Shown here: positions 40,606 through 53,400 of the stretch, one piece after another
How positions within the stretch are numbered: the first letter of the stretch is position 1
Layout: each line of letters begins with the position of its first letter
NCBI GenBank assembly: GCA_038373885.1
Contig: JAWZYV010012397.1
Coordinates: 124,001 to 188,000, forward strand
Source of the DNA: Cheiracanthium punctorium
Taxonomy: Eukaryota > Arthropoda > Arachnida > Araneae > Cheiracanthiidae
Length of the DNA stretch: 64,000 bases
Direction of reading: 5' to 3'
The notes under the pieces: generated by a model
Database searches by the model: none
Told to the model about the DNA's origin: nothing
Seen by the model: only the letters and a program-made list of their open reading frames with translations
Made by a program: the position numbers and the translations under genes

Positions 40606-41590
40606 CCAGAAGATAACAAGACTTACAAAGCCAAATTGTGTTTGGTTAATCATAAATGTCGAGTATCAAAATAGAGGCATTTTTTTTATCTCTCTCTCAG
40701 GTTCTCGGCAGTTACCTCTCTCTCAAGATTATTTTATATATGCAATTGTTATTGCATCTGATAAAAGTATTTCTAAGATTTTCATGCTGTCTGTGTTAAT
40801 AATTTGAGGGGGGGAAAAGGACAAAGAATGTGATACACAAAAAGATCACCTCAAAGGCTATTTTGTTCCAAAAAATTATATTTCTTTTTTTTAATCGCCG
40901 TAATATAGGTGAGGCCGTAAAAACTGCTAGGTGCTGCTCCCATCTAAAACGAGTTTCCTCTTGACATCTAGGTGGAGGATACCGAACTTTTTTATAACGC
41001 TTGCAGTCAATCATTTATTTAACCTTAAACCGGATTCAGCTAAGGACGTTTGGAGGAAATATGAAAACATAATCTACTACACGAAAAAAACTTTGAAACC
41101 TCTTCTAAAATTGTGACAATTTCTAGGAGTTGCACATCGAGCTTGAAATCTATAAATATCTGAAAAATATGCGTTTTTTCACAAATTTATATTAAAAATT
41201 ATATTTTTAATGAATTAGTCCCGTTGAAAAATAGTCAGTAACGTTCGCAGCTCTTCCCTAGTACCATCAGAATCGTATCTACATTACCCAGGACCCACCT
41301 CGTTGATTTGCCTGCTATCTGAGTCCTGCCCGTGCCAGTCCAAGCATCCAATTATTGGAGCATGCGTTTTAATGAATAATGTAAAGCCCGACTTCAAATC
41401 AAACTAAGGCATTTTATGTCAAGTGTAATAATCTAGATCGTAAGAAACTATCACCTGATAGATGTACAGACGGCAAATTTCGGAGTGACTGTTTGCTATG
41501 GGGTGAAGTTGGCAGATACAACATTGCAGAGATTTAGTTAGATAGAGAACTGCGTTTCTAGATTTCGGATGACGCTTTTGTTCTTTCCAG
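40606..41590 (+). other. Remainder of the intron between the last two exons
   Basis: No further exon or repeat is clear. The interval ends in a good acceptor with a pyrimidine tract (tttgttctttccag) at 41590. Confidence 0.55.
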
Positions 41591-41700
41591 ATGATTCGCC
41601 ACCACCGCCAATGTATGTGAGGGTCCCAAAATCAATGGATTTCGTAGTCAGTTCCGTTTTTCTGTGGTTTTCTTTGAATATAACATGCGAACCTCCCTGA
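41591..41700 (+). CDS. Likely last coding exon of the Ig-type protein
   Basis: After the ttctttccag acceptor the phase-1 frame gives D, then DSPPPPMYVRVPKSMDF, VVSSVFLWFSLNI and TCEPP before TGA at 41698. The proline run looks like a hinge. The hydrophobic stretch of about 14 residues is too short and too far from the C-terminus to be a clear membrane span or GPI signal, although a GPI signal is not excluded. NIT is a possible glycosylation site. Support comes from the clean acceptor, the right phase and AATAAA 112 bases after the stop; there is no family match for this tail. Confidence 0.5.
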
Positions 41701-41811
41701 AATTACATTTCCTAAATAATACCCATCCATTTTTAGCAAACAACGCCAACATAACATTAATTAAACAACAATATCAAGCGTCAGGAATTACTCAGAAAAC
41801 GTGAAAAAAGA

Positions 41812-41817
41812 AATAAA
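41812..41817 (+). promoter_or_regulatory. Polyadenylation signal AATAAA
   Basis: It lies 112 bases after the stop of the last exon, a reasonable 3' UTR length. The motif is frequent by chance in such AT-rich DNA. Confidence 0.4.
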
Positions 41818-43092
41818 ATATTACACTACGAAAACTTAAAATAGAATTACATTTCTTGATTCAAATATATTTGTCTGTGTATGTAAGTTTGTAATATTTT
41901 AATGATGAAAGAAGACGGTGTAAAGTGGTATATTTAAACTAATTTTTATAGTTTTGCTTCTCCGAATTCCTAGCATATTCACTTTTGAAGTTCATCGAGT
42001 ATATTTCCTTTTTCTGAAAACAAATTGTTCGGACTATGCACTACATTGATTATATCCACAAAGAAAAATTTTACTTCAAGTAATTCAACTGTAAGAAAAA
42101 TTAATTTATAAGAGCTACCTCTAGTTTACGCTTTGGTTGGAAAAAGATTTTCTGCTCATTTTCTTCGGGGAAAAAACCCCTTAATTTCAGACAATCTTTC
42201 CTTTTTTACAAAAAGAAATACGTACAGCCTAGAAATATAATTCTGAAAAGTAGTAATGAGCAGAAAATGTATCTTTTGAAAGATTTTTTTCCAGGAATAT
42301 TGGTTAAACTGTAGTCAACACTTTGGAGCGTTTTTCCACTCTTTTTGAGCATCTTATGTGTGTGTAAAAGCATTTCCAAAAGTTTTAGGCATCTTGGAAG
42401 GTCAATATTTAATAAAGGATGTTATATTCATTCTTTCGAATCCTTTCATTAACTTTTAACAGCACAATGGTTTACTTTCTTACATGAATAAGGGGGATCC
42501 TTTTATGACACAGGAAAGCCATTTAAAAGAAACTTACACAATACATTTATTGTGAAAATTTACTTACAGGAATTTTAGATTTAATAAAAAATATATATAA
42601 TTTATTTTACGCAGAAACATTTTTACTTAAATCCATTTTTCTCTTACATTTTCTTGGATAAACTGAAGGATTATTTTTGTGTTCAGTTTTATGCATAAAT
42701 AAATAAAGAAAAATATAGTATTGTGAAAACCATTATAGAGAATACACACACGCACACATGTACTATATTAATATGTATGTGCAGCCGAACTTGTCTAATG
42801 TGATTATCCTCGGGAACGATAAAATTGGTCACCTTACAAAGGTGACTTCCACATACCTACGTTCGAATCAAAGTATGTTTTAATAATTCTTGGACAACAA
42901 TGAATAATTGAAAATAAGCAAATAAGAATAGAAAATGTAAATTCTTTTTCATATTTTGAAATACATTTTATTACAAATCTGAGTTTGAGTCATTATTTTG
43001 TTTGTATGTTTACGCGAATATAGCTCGCTCATGATAAAATTTCATTTTGAATAAAAAAATTGGTCATCTTTTTTTGAGTAAAATTGCATTTC
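41818..43092. other. AT-rich noncoding stretch
   Basis: No gene supported. A box-B-like gttcgaatca at 42862 follows tRNA-like spacing but no tRNA can be folded. Confidence 0.5.
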
Positions 43093-43940
43093 TTATTTAA
43101 AATTACAGTTTCTTTTTATAGTTTTAATGGTTCTTAAACGAATCAGCAAGTATGGTAAGTTTACCAAAGCAAAAAGCTGTATCTTTTTCTTATTTATTTG
43201 CAACATTTTATTGTCGGAGGGATTACCATTTTCAATCTCAATATCAAGTTTATCACTACATTCAATTTCTCCATTTTCACTTTTGAGAACAAACATTATC
43301 AATTACATGTTCTAGATTTATGACATCATTATATAATTGAACATCATTATCAAAATTTAACAATGACTGAGCTTTTGCTCTGTTATCTGAATGCAGTTGA
43401 TGAATGAGGCATTGCATGCTAGAAGCATTTTTACCTCAGGAAGAACATCCAGTTGTACTGAAAGTTCATTTTTAACATCAGATGGAATTGCTTAAACCAG
43501 ATTTTTCGAAGCACCTAAGATATGCTGACATAGATACCAGCTCCCAAGACACTTTTATTCACAAGATGACATCCAAATCACTTTTTCTCATAGCAATTAT
43601 ATTTGCGGATTCACACGAATCACACCCAGAAATCGCAGCTTGGAGGAAAAGTTTTCTGTAATACAGCTTGAATGCTTGAATTACCCCTTGATCTAGCGGC
43701 TAAGGTGTAAAAATTTGTTCGCATGTAGAAATTGAATTTTCACTTTTCACACTGGAAAACGATAAGTTACTGGGATAAGTAGGATGGTTGTCCATGAAAA
43801 GAGGATTTTTTTCTTTCATTTTCTTGTTTATCACTTGTACCCATTCTGTGAAAATTATGGCTGCCATCCATGCTTTAGAATTGACATGGGGGGAGAGGAC
43901 ATCCCTTAGAGCTACACGTTTTTGGAATTGGATGCTTTTT
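43093..43940 (-). pseudogene. Tigger/CENP-B-type DDE transposase relic
   Basis: On the minus strand the frame reads NSKAWMAAIIFTEWV, then NPLFMDNHPTYPSNL, where the D of MDNxxxHP fits the second catalytic Asp of DDE_1 (Tigger/pogo/CENP-B) transposases. An interrupted FTP-PLDQGVIQAFKLYYRK (usual form QPxDQGVIxxxKxxYR) and WELVSMSAYLRCFEKSGL (usual WxxVxxxTIxxCFRKAGF) follow. An acidic C-terminal part continues to about 43093 in another frame. Stops and frameshifts interrupt it, and the N-terminal DNA-binding half is absent, so it is inactive. No paired TIRs found. Confidence 0.75.
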
Positions 43941-43989
43941 AAAACTAACTAAAGAACAGAATTCATATAAATAAAACAAAGTGTGAAAT

Positions 43990-44760
43990 GTTATTCAGTT
44001 TGTTTTCCGGTCGCGTAGCTCCGAGACGGGTGATCGTAGGCCTATCAAATTTTGTATAGAAATTTGCCAGGACGGGTCCCGAGATTCCTTAAAGCGATTT
44101 TCTCGAAATTCTAATCAGAACATTTTTTATTTAACGTTTTATGCTATTTATTGTCGTTTATCGCCTCATACTTGAAGCCAAATCGCGCCAAACACTACTG
44201 TTATAGAATGGGAATCTTTTATAAATAGCGCAATCTTGTCGCTTTTCTTTCTTTTTGTCAAGGGTTGCAAGTGAAAGTGACGTCCCTTTTTACGAGCGCA
44301 AACTTCCATTATTAAAATTTTAGTATTAATTCCTTCATAATATATGAAAGAAAATGAAATGACGTCGTTTTGATGTCAAGAGTTTAAAAATGCATTAGAA
44401 ATCCTAATTAGTTTAATAAACTTTGACAAAATATTACACCACGAGCGGAATCTTAAACTTCCAGATTATCCGATGCTGTAGAAAAGTAAAATAACGTGAG
44501 TTTTTTTTTAACTCATTCAATAATTCATGTCAGATTTCGCAACTGAGAATGATGCCATTTCGACGTCATGACTTCAAAAAATGAGTTAGAAATCTAATTA
44601 GGTTAAAAGGTTTTGACGTAAAAAATTACTATTATAAAAATTCAAAGTATTTTGTTTAATGTGCCAGCTACGCTTGGCGATTTTTGAGCACTATGATTTT
44701 TATCGAAATGAAACTTCCGTTTTTTAAAATGGTGTGAAAGTCGCCTTAAGGTGGAAAATA
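43990..44760. repeat. Unnamed repeat with two diverged tandem units
   Basis: The segment at about 44362-44435 (gacgtcgttttgatgtcaag, then cattagaaatcctaattag and ctttgac) is repeated with changes at about 44553-44615 (gacgtcatgacttc, then gttagaaatctaattagg and ttttgac). The left edge starts with a GC-richer ggtcgcgtagctccgagacg. This looks like an interspersed repeat of unknown class. Confidence 0.4.
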
Positions 44761-44862
44761 CTAGTTAACATAATACAGAGTATTGGCTATCGGTTTGATA
44801 ACGGTCGTCGTATGTATTCCCAAAAATCGCGCAAAATGTGGCCAAGTTTTGAAGACTTTTGA

Positions 44863-44868
<6 letters not shown>

Positions 44869-44901
<33 letters not shown>
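44869..44901. repeat. (TA)n microsatellite
   Basis: Uninterrupted ta repeat. Confidence 0.95.
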
Positions 44902-44903
<2 letters not shown>

Positions 44904-47900
44904 TTAAATGATAGTGCAATTATGTGCACAACGAAGGCACTCGAAAAGAATGCAAAACAAATTTGAAATAATTTGCTCTTTCCATGGCGTTTGCAGAATT
45001 TTTCCAAATAACGGACTCAAATGTGCTTAGAACAATCCCCTAGAGATGATTTCTGCTATATAGTTCTATTTATTTTATATTCATATATTTTCAATTTAAG
45101 AGAATAAGATCTCTATACACGACTTCAGATTTTGTTTAATTATTGAATTTGACACTATAGCAACTATTGTGTCAAAATTAGTATATGAAATTAGTCTTTT
45201 ATTTTAAGCGCACATCGCAAGGGAGACCGAAATTAGTTTTATATAACGAGTGTAATACTGCATTAGGAGTTCAGTAAAAGTCATTTCAGTAACAGCTCTT
45301 TCGCAAAAGTTACATCACAAACGTTTACATTTATAAAAATGCCATGAGAGTCAAGGAAAAAGGGGAACATCAAAGCGTACATTGTGCATCAAATATGTCA
45401 TGTAGTTTTTTTTATATTGTATCAACAATATTTTAAAACTTTTTTGTTAAATAAAATTTCAGTAAAGTCGTCTGCATCATGACTACGCTTTAGGAACTGC
45501 ATGATAGAATACAACAGTCGCCCACATCATGTAATGTTATTTCTGAGGTTATATATTAAAGCTGTATATTAAACCTAAAAAACAGTATTATATGATATTG
45601 AAATAAGCCCTTTTGAAAGTAAAGAGTTTCGTCTGCATACCGTTAAGTTCTTCCTTTCTCGATCGCAAGTGGCACTGACATAAGTTTTTGTGTCATCATG
45701 CTGCAACTATCAAGGGTTTGTACATATGACGTCAATTTTTCGTTACAAGTCAAATAGTTTTTCACTTTTTCAGATTCCACATCAGTGGACTTAATTCGAA
45801 TTACACGTATAAAAATCATTCGTTTTTTTCCGTGCAGAGAACGCGCCCGCAGCTACTTAGAAATGAAAAGGGGAACATTAAACAGACAAGTAATAATTTT
45901 GATAAAAATGTTCAGAGGATAAAAAAGGAATCTATCAAAAGCAAGTGTCTCACATTTATAATATTTTCATAATTCTGAATACATTCTTTCAACTTATTTA
46001 CGAAGCATTTTTAAAACCTTCTTTTAAAATAAAGTGTCTGTCTTCAGCGTTATTTTAATGTAAATAGCTTGAGAAATCAAGAACTAATTGAAAAATCGAA
46101 TTAATTCAAATTATTTGGTATTTGGGAGTAATTTTTAATAGAAACTCGATTGTCTTCCAGCAAGTTGAATGCTTTTATTCGCGAAATGTATTTAAAGCAA
46201 ACTCGAAGTGCATTTTTTAGCATTCGACAATGTTAAATTATTCAGTTTCAATAGGTTTTCCTGAATTTTTACTAAAGTTTACTCAAAGATGAGCATTGTA
46301 CTATAATGAGAGAAAAAAATAGACCTTCTTCTCGAAATATCTCAAACACTGTAAAAGTAAGAAGATGCTTTAGAACTATGCTTGCATCTCTGAAAGAGGT
46401 ACAGGAATTTTCATTTCATTCCAATCCACCTCCAAGCACTTCAAAACTGAAAAATTATTCATTCTGGAGTTAATATGTAAAAGAGATGAAAAACGTTGCA
46501 AGGAATATACAAATGCATTCCACCCCACCCTCCCTCCTTATTTGCCATTTTTTTTCGAGTTTTATTACCATAGCCTTCATGCTTCAGCGACGGAATGCAA
46601 CTTCCTCTTCTGAAACGCATCTTTAATAGAATCATCGTTTGACAAATGCCTCACACTTGACCGGATCCTTTTTAGAGCATTAAAATCGAAACTTTTCAAG
46701 AATCAAAACACGTAATTGAAATTCAACATTTTTCTTCTCAGCTTATATTTAAAAAAAAAGAAACAAGACAGTCGAATTTAAAACGCGTAGAAAAATTCTA
46801 AAATCATCCCTAATCAGAGAAATACCATTTCCAGTAAGCTTTTTCACTTGACACTAAGTTCACGCTTGAAGACGTTCAATTCACGGTTTTATTTCAACAC
46901 GAGTTTTCTTGTATTCGTTTTTGCGACTTCGTAAGCTCTCTGAGATCTTTTTCCTTCCTCGTATATTTCATTTTATTCGACTACCCTCCATCGGAATGGT
47001 TTTTAATGATGGAAGACTCCCGCCTGAGTCCATTGTTAATGAAAGTAAAAAAAACACTAAGATTTGCAAAGCAAAAACTTTGACATTATTTTGCTCGCAT
47101 CACTTACTTTTGTTGCGCTCTAAATCTTTCTTTAAAAAAATCGGTAAGTTACAAATTTTACCTTATATCTTTGATTTTTTATTGCGTATTTGTTAAATTT
47201 GCTTTAAAAAAACACGAGGTGTAAAAGTACTTCGTAATTTTCCAAAGAACTTGTTTATAAGCATTATATAGGGAGAGTTATGATAACTTTACTATTCAAA
47301 AACAAATTAATGCAGATTTTTTTTTAAAAATCTGAATATAAAACAATTGTATCGGATTAAAATGGAGCATACCATTCTTAAATGCTAATTGTAGAGATAA
47401 ATATACTTTCTAAAAAAAATGTTTTGTGATTTGCGTTGCGTCATTTTTCCACTCAAATCTGCAAAAAAATTTAAATTTGGATATGATAGTGCCATTTCAA
47501 TCAAATTAACAACGTCTTGACGTCTTCATGACGTTGTACTTGGCGTATTACATAAAAGATACAATTTTGTAAAGGGTTAATATTAGTGAAACAACCGATG
47601 AACTGCACTCAAAACAGGTATAATATTTAACCCTAGCGAACGTTGTATCATTTTTATAAGTATCTCTATTGGTTTATTAGTTATATACAACTTAAGTTTT
47701 GGAAAACTATTTTGGCATTTAATTTACTCCTCCATTCCCTTTTGTTTGAGTTTTTGCAACTGTTTTTGCTTTGCTTCGTTCCTATTTAGTTATCAAGCCA
47801 TGATACTATTTCTTCAGAAATTCTAGTTTTTCCAGCTGTAACTAGCACCATTTTTCTCTTAGTTCTGGGATTTTTAAGGCATTTAGAGCAAAATTGGAAA

Positions 47901-47904
47901 ATAT
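44902..47904. other. AT-rich noncoding stretch
   Basis: No gene supported. The 95-codon open frame near 46909 has no recognisable domain or splice signals and is taken as chance. Confidence 0.55.
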
Positions 47905-47906
47905 TA

Positions 47907-48118
47907 CACTCTTAAAAATTTGTTGCGATATTTCACCAAAACATGGCACGCAAAAATTGGCTAGATAAGATGGTGACACCTTGTACCAACATTTGGTGCT
48001 CAGGCTTAACCATAGTTTAGTGAAGCTTCAAATGTTGGAAAAAAGTTTCAACATTTTATGGAGCCAACATTTCTTGTCCCATGTTTTGGTGAAATGCTGC
48101 ACTAAATTTTTAAGAGTG
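47907..48118. mobile_element. Tc1/mariner-type MITE (212 bp) with TA duplication
   Basis: cactcttaaaaatttgttgc then atatttcaccaaaacatgg at the left is inverted at the right end (ccatgttttggtgaaat, then gctgcactaaatttttaagagtg). TA flanks both ends (47905-06, 48119-20). Inside, smaller inverted copies of caacattt are visible. Noncoding. Confidence 0.8.
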
Positions 48119-48161
48119 TAGTTATTATTGCTCACATTTCAAATCTTTCTTCCGTTGTATA

Positions 48162-50270
48162 GGGGAAGGGGGGGAAAGATGGGGAAGCGGGCAAGACGGG
48201 GTACCGGGTCTCGTCGATCCTACGACGGACCTATCACAGGCGCCCTGGCTCGTAATGACGAGCCATTGTATTGTTTATCAGTAAGCGTTGTGACCGGCTT
48301 CTAAGTCCTTGCTTTTTTGCCAAACTGCCAAAAACTCGGTTTTTGTCAAGATCGTTGTGATTTTCGTGTTATACATCGCATGTGTTCTGTACCTCAATAT
48401 TAGTTTTCTAGAACTGACTGAAAGTTATTCTTGTTTATCAATGATTACACCAGTAGGAAAAAGCATGTTTGTTTCCATATTTCGATTTAGTTTTTTAAGG
48501 TAAGTTAATTTATTGAAATAAGCGTGGGAGGGCAAGATGAGGTACGGGGGTATGGGGTACCCCATCTTGCTCCTCGAAGAAAACTATGATTTCTCTAAGA
48601 CACTTTATGATCCTTTAAACTTAATAAACTGAGTTTTCTTTATAAACTGAGTTTTCTTAACTTAATATAGTTGTTTTAGGATGGTGATAAATTATAAAAG
48701 AAAGACAGAGAGGGGGAATTGGAGTGAAAAGAGTATGAAAAATGCGGTAGATGTTGTAATTAAAGGAAGAATGGCGTATAAATTAGCGTCAAAAACATAT
48801 TCTGTGCCACAAACGACCCTTGAAAGAAAAGTTAAAGAAGCTCGTGTAGCCCTAGAAGATCCAGGTGCTCCTACAACTTACCTTGGATGAAAGTTCCTTT
48901 AGTCCCCAAAAAGCGAACATTTTCTGATGACGAAGAAAAAGGACTTTGCAATTACATAATGGATAAGGAAGGTTGTCTTTATGGACTTTTAACAAAATAT
49001 TTAAGGGCTTTGCCATACACTCTTGCAGTAAAAATGGGAAACAACATCTCTTTGTGAGAAAAAAAAGAAGCTGGCAAAGATTGGGTTCAGGGATTTTTAA
49101 GCAAGCATTCAGAATTGTCGATACGGCTTTAAATGGCTTCAAAAAATGTGGGATTTGGCTGTACGATCCAATAGTTTTTTCCGAGAGTGATTTTGCTCCT
49201 CATTGACGACAAATATTCCACAAACAGAGAGATTATCCATCATTGAAGCATTGCCACAACCCACTACGTCGACCAACGGAGCAATAGCTCCAAATAGACC
49301 ATTCGCATGACCATTTCGCTGAAGCTTCAGTTGACCCTGGGACAATAACGGCTGAGACAATACCTGCAAAGATAACTTCAGTTTCCACACTTGAAGATTC
49401 TAAGTATTGACAATAAGTATTGATAAATAAGTATTGACAACCCGATGATATGCCACATGCCTGTGGTCATGACACCATCTGAGATTGAAGCAGAGCCTGA
49501 GCCAGGATTCTTCACTTGGATGTCAATATCGAAATAGATCAAAGGCCAACTACTCCACCATTAGTATTTTCTGTAGTTAGTCCTCTGCAAGTGATGCCTT
49601 ATCCTGCAGCTCGCAAAATTTCACGTGTGACAAGGAAACGAGGAAAAATGTCTATCAAAACTTTTTCCCCGTATAAAAATGAGTTAGAAGAAACAATAAA
49701 ATAAAGAAACTGGCAGAAGATAACAAAAAGAGAAAAAAAGAGGTAAAAGAACAAAAAACGAATAAGAAAACCAAGTTGGCTAAGAAAAAGAAGAAGAAAA
49801 CCAACAATAATCCTAATTCCTCACCAGAATGTGACAACGAAGAAGATAATATGCCTTGCTTTTACTGCTATGGAAAATATTTGGATTCTAATGAAGGATG
49901 GGTCGCATGTTCTCTCTGTGGGACTTGGGCACGCTGTAGCTGTGCTGGGATAATTGATGGGGACGACGATGCAGTATTTGTTTGCGAGTTTTGCAACCCA
50001 AAATAGAATATGTCTCCCATACCCCATCTTGCCCAATAGGGTACCCCGTCTTACCCGACCAAGGGGGCAAGATGGGGCGTTAGGCATTTTTGATAAAATT
50101 GGTCATTTTTTTTCATTTTCTATCAGTGGATAATTTCTTAAGTTCCTTATTTCCAAAGATGGATTATGTAAGAGTAATTATAAATAAATAAACATTCAAA
50201 ATACTTAAAGATGTCGGTTTTATTGCGCTCCAAATGTTAAGGACCCCGTCTTGCCCCCCTCCCCTTCCCC
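48162..50270 (+). mobile_element. Internally deleted pogo/Jerky-type DNA transposon
   Basis: The ends are inverted: ggggaagggggg near 48162 and ccccctccccttcccc ending at 50270, with TA on each side (48160-61, 50271-72), the pogo target duplication. Both termini and interior points carry a motif close to ggggcaagatggggtacc: at 48188, 48530-48575, 50018-50080 and 50240, in both orientations. The coding part (48681-50006) keeps the N-terminal helix-turn-helix, a C-terminal tail and a zinc finger but has lost the catalytic core, so mobility would depend on a relative. Confidence 0.8.
48681..50006 (+). pseudogene. Pogo/Jerky-type transposase, catalytic core deleted
   Basis: Starts with an ATG at 48681 and reads RKTERGNWSEKSMKNAVDVV, then AYKLASKTYSVPQTTLERKV, a psq-type helix-turn-helix. 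After a frameshift DEEKGLCNYIMDKEGCLYGL and TKYLRALPYTLAVK follow, then a piece ending GKDWVQGFLSKHSELSIR, the CENP-B-type DNA-binding region. It then jumps to TALNGFKKCGIWLYDPIVFS and ESDFAPH, the sequence found after the DDE domain in relatives (GFKxTGIxPFNPxxFxExDF). The DDE core is therefore missing. The last part (49776-50006) is a Cys-rich finger with C-x2-C, WVACSLCGTWARC, CAG and VCEFC, PHD-like as in other pogo-type proteins. Several stops and frameshifts exist. Confidence 0.75.
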
Positions 50271-50328
50271 TATTTTGTGGCTCATTTCTGCTGTTTCTTT
50301 TATTGCCGTTGCTCGTTTTCCTAGTAAA

Positions 50329-50484
50329 ATGTCAAAATACAGCTTTTCTAAACGTATAAGAATCGCAGAGGTATACTATTCGAGAAATAACAGCCCGATT
50401 GAGACTAAATGGAAATTTGCGATTGAGTACAAGATGAAGACAACTGATCCAACTGTGACAAAGGTCAAAAATTTGATTCAATGA
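50329..50484 (+). pseudogene. Transposase N-terminal helix-turn-helix fragment
   Basis: The frame MSKYSFSKRIRIAEVYYSRN followed by NSPIETKWKF matches the start of a helix-turn-helix common at the N-terminus of arthropod transposon proteins (typical form YTxEQRVxIVExYFxxxxSxxxTQRxFRxxFG; DUF4817-like). After about 50 codons it hits stops, and only a weak continuation is seen. It begins just outside the right end of the pogo element, so it belongs to another, older element. Confidence 0.5.
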
Positions 50485-53400
50485 TGATTTTGATTCAGGA
50501 AAATGGTATAGAGAACTCTGGACTCTTCAGAGAGCTGTCAGGAAATTTGATGTCCGTCAGAGCCCTTTATGGCAACCATTGCCATTGACGCCACTCTCAG
50601 AAAAACTAATTTTATACATTAATTTATCCCTCACAAATTATTTCCGCACTCCTTGGAAACGTTATATTTCCGCGAATTCTTCCCGAAACTCTGTAGGGGA
50701 AAAATTTTTCATTAAATCGGAAGAAGTTTCTTCAATTTTTAAGATATATAAAAAATCGGATATTCTTCAAATAACGGATATATTCTGGCAGTACTGCTAA
50801 GGGTGAAATTTACATGATTGCAGAAATAATTTTAGAGAGTGAAGCATATCGATCATACCATAAGCTAAATCCAAATATATGTACTTACTCTTAAAATTTA
50901 TATTATTTTATTTTAACTAGATAGTTTTTAAAGTTTATATTTATTTTGCATAGCTCAATTGTCACCCTCTATCTACTCTTATCATTTATTAATGTTAATT
51001 TAAGCGAATTCATGCACTTAATTTATTGAACTGCACTCATTTATTAGTTGCATTTAAGAACATAATATTAACGAAGCCTAGCTCCATACCCATTTTACCC
51101 CACTACATAAAAACATAAAAAGAAAGAAAATTATTTTTAAAAATTCTTACTTTTTTTCTTATACTGAGTTATTTAGACATTTTCTTAATTCAAAGTAATA
51201 ACAGAACTTCTGAAAATTTCAGGAATGTATTAGTTTCTTGGAAGTTTTTTGGAGACTCAAAAAAGGACACGGATTCACTTGGTAGTTAATGATTAATATT
51301 ACTTCTCTAAAGGAAACTAATAGACTTTTAATGAGTATAAATTTTGACAACTAATGACTGAAAATATAAGCTAAAAATCTAGTTTAAAAACCAGCAATAT
51401 ACATTTTTTTCAATCAAAGAGAAGTACCTACTCATTTTACCTCACCTTTCTTTGTTTATTGTCTGTGTGTGTGTGCGTGTTTTAAGAAAATACAACAGAG
51501 GATCAATTAGAAATTTTTTTAAGACATACATATTAGAATGCGTTTAAATCGTTTTTACTTCTAGAAGATATACGTTTAGTTGACAGAAAAAGTACTTACT
51601 AAAATTTTGCCACACAATATTTTTTCTACACGAAATGCTTCTTACGACGTTAAAGTTGGTTATAGTATTCACTCGTCATAAAACAAAATATTTTGGAAAA
51701 GTAGCTCTTTCTAATGTTTTTTTGCTCAAAAGCACACTTGAGTTATCTGCCCTAAGAAGGAATACCCTGGAACTTTTTTAGGGGTTCTAACGCATATTCA
51801 CATTACATCTGGAAAAGACCCAAAACTTCAAACCGTTATGTCATCAGCCACGCGATTGTCCAGAACCCTGTATTTTCACACGGAAAAAATGTGTAGTAGT
51901 CCGGAGGAAGACCTATTGAAGTTCATTATGCTTTGATTTTAGAAAATTGCTAAGGCAAGTTAAAACCTTCTTTGTTTTCCCATAGCATTGTTTTAAAGAC
52001 TTACTCCTCACATCTCCAGGGAGAGCACACAGCAAAATTGCTCTTTAAATTCCAAGGTAGTACTATCATCTTGATTTCGCCATAGATTGGATATGGTGAT
52101 TCTTCCCTTGGTCGATTTTTCATCATTACCATGGATATTATTTGAAATCATAAACTGAATTTTGATGATTTGAAAAGTTAATTATTTTCAATTTTCTAGG
52201 TATAAAAATTTTTAGTAGTTTAGTATTCTGAATTGTGGAAAAACTTAAACATATTTATAAACACTCGTTATCTGTTTAAGTATTCAAGAGCAGGTTTTTG
52301 CTATAGACGAGTTCACTCTGAAGATTTTGACAGGCGGAAGATACTAAAATTTTAACTACAACGCAAGGTAAATATTGCTTTTGATCATTCGATCTTCTCT
52401 AATTAAGATTTTCCACTACGACCGACAAATCCATCGTCCCATTCACCTTAAATATCCTAAATGCCTTTAAAATTTCCGCAGAAAATCGAAATTGCGAGTG
52501 TTCTACGATACTCTTAATGAGTTTGCTGCATCTTTTTAGTTCTAATACTCAGTATAAGGGTATTAAAACTGTTTCTCACGAATACTTAAGAGAAACAAGA
52601 TATAAGTAACGCTGTTGTAAAAACATGAGTGATTTATAAAGTACAAAGATTATTAATCTTTATACGTTTAATTACCGCTATGATACCAGTGAGAATTTTT
52701 TCTATTGCTTATTAGGAAAATATCCTCCCATAATCGCTCCCAGAGTTTCTTTCGTGACATGGATACAAAGCCAAAATCCAGTTTGTTTATTGAAATTAAT
52801 GTTTCGTCTTCCCCTAAATTAATTCGCCGCTTTAAGCAAAGAAAGAATAATTATCTGTTAAATACAATACAAAATTGTATTTAAATAATTAATGTACATA
52901 CTTGCTACTACTACAATACGCTTTGTGTTAAAATAAGCTAAGAAATTATTTTCAGTTTTGGAGAAATTACTAGAGCTCTATTGACAAAATGATTGAAATG
53001 TCTCACACCAAAAGCAGAAAATAAAATAAAGTAAGTGACTAAAAATTGAAAAAAAAAATATGAACAACAGGCATGATAATTATAACTGACATCGGGATCT
53101 TTTGTTCTGCTGCCAATTTGAAAAGATGCCCAACCAATTATTTCATTTTATCGTTTTAATATTTTCGTTGTCTCTATTAAATGCATTTTTCCATTAAGAT
53201 AAAAGTTAAAATTTATTACGCTACTACAATTCTTTGCCACGCCAAAAGAAACAAATTTTCTTCAAGAATAAAGCCTTTGCACATTTTCCTTTTTCATTGT
53301 ACTTTTGCAGCTCTCAATTTGTGCATCGGTCCGCAAAGCCATGACTTCCCTTTATTTTTGAAAGAGATTATGCTGATGACAGTATGCGAAAGTGTTCTAC

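Noticed and set aside
46909..47196. 95-codon + strand frame
   Set aside because: No domain, ordinary AT-rich codon content, no splice or promoter support.
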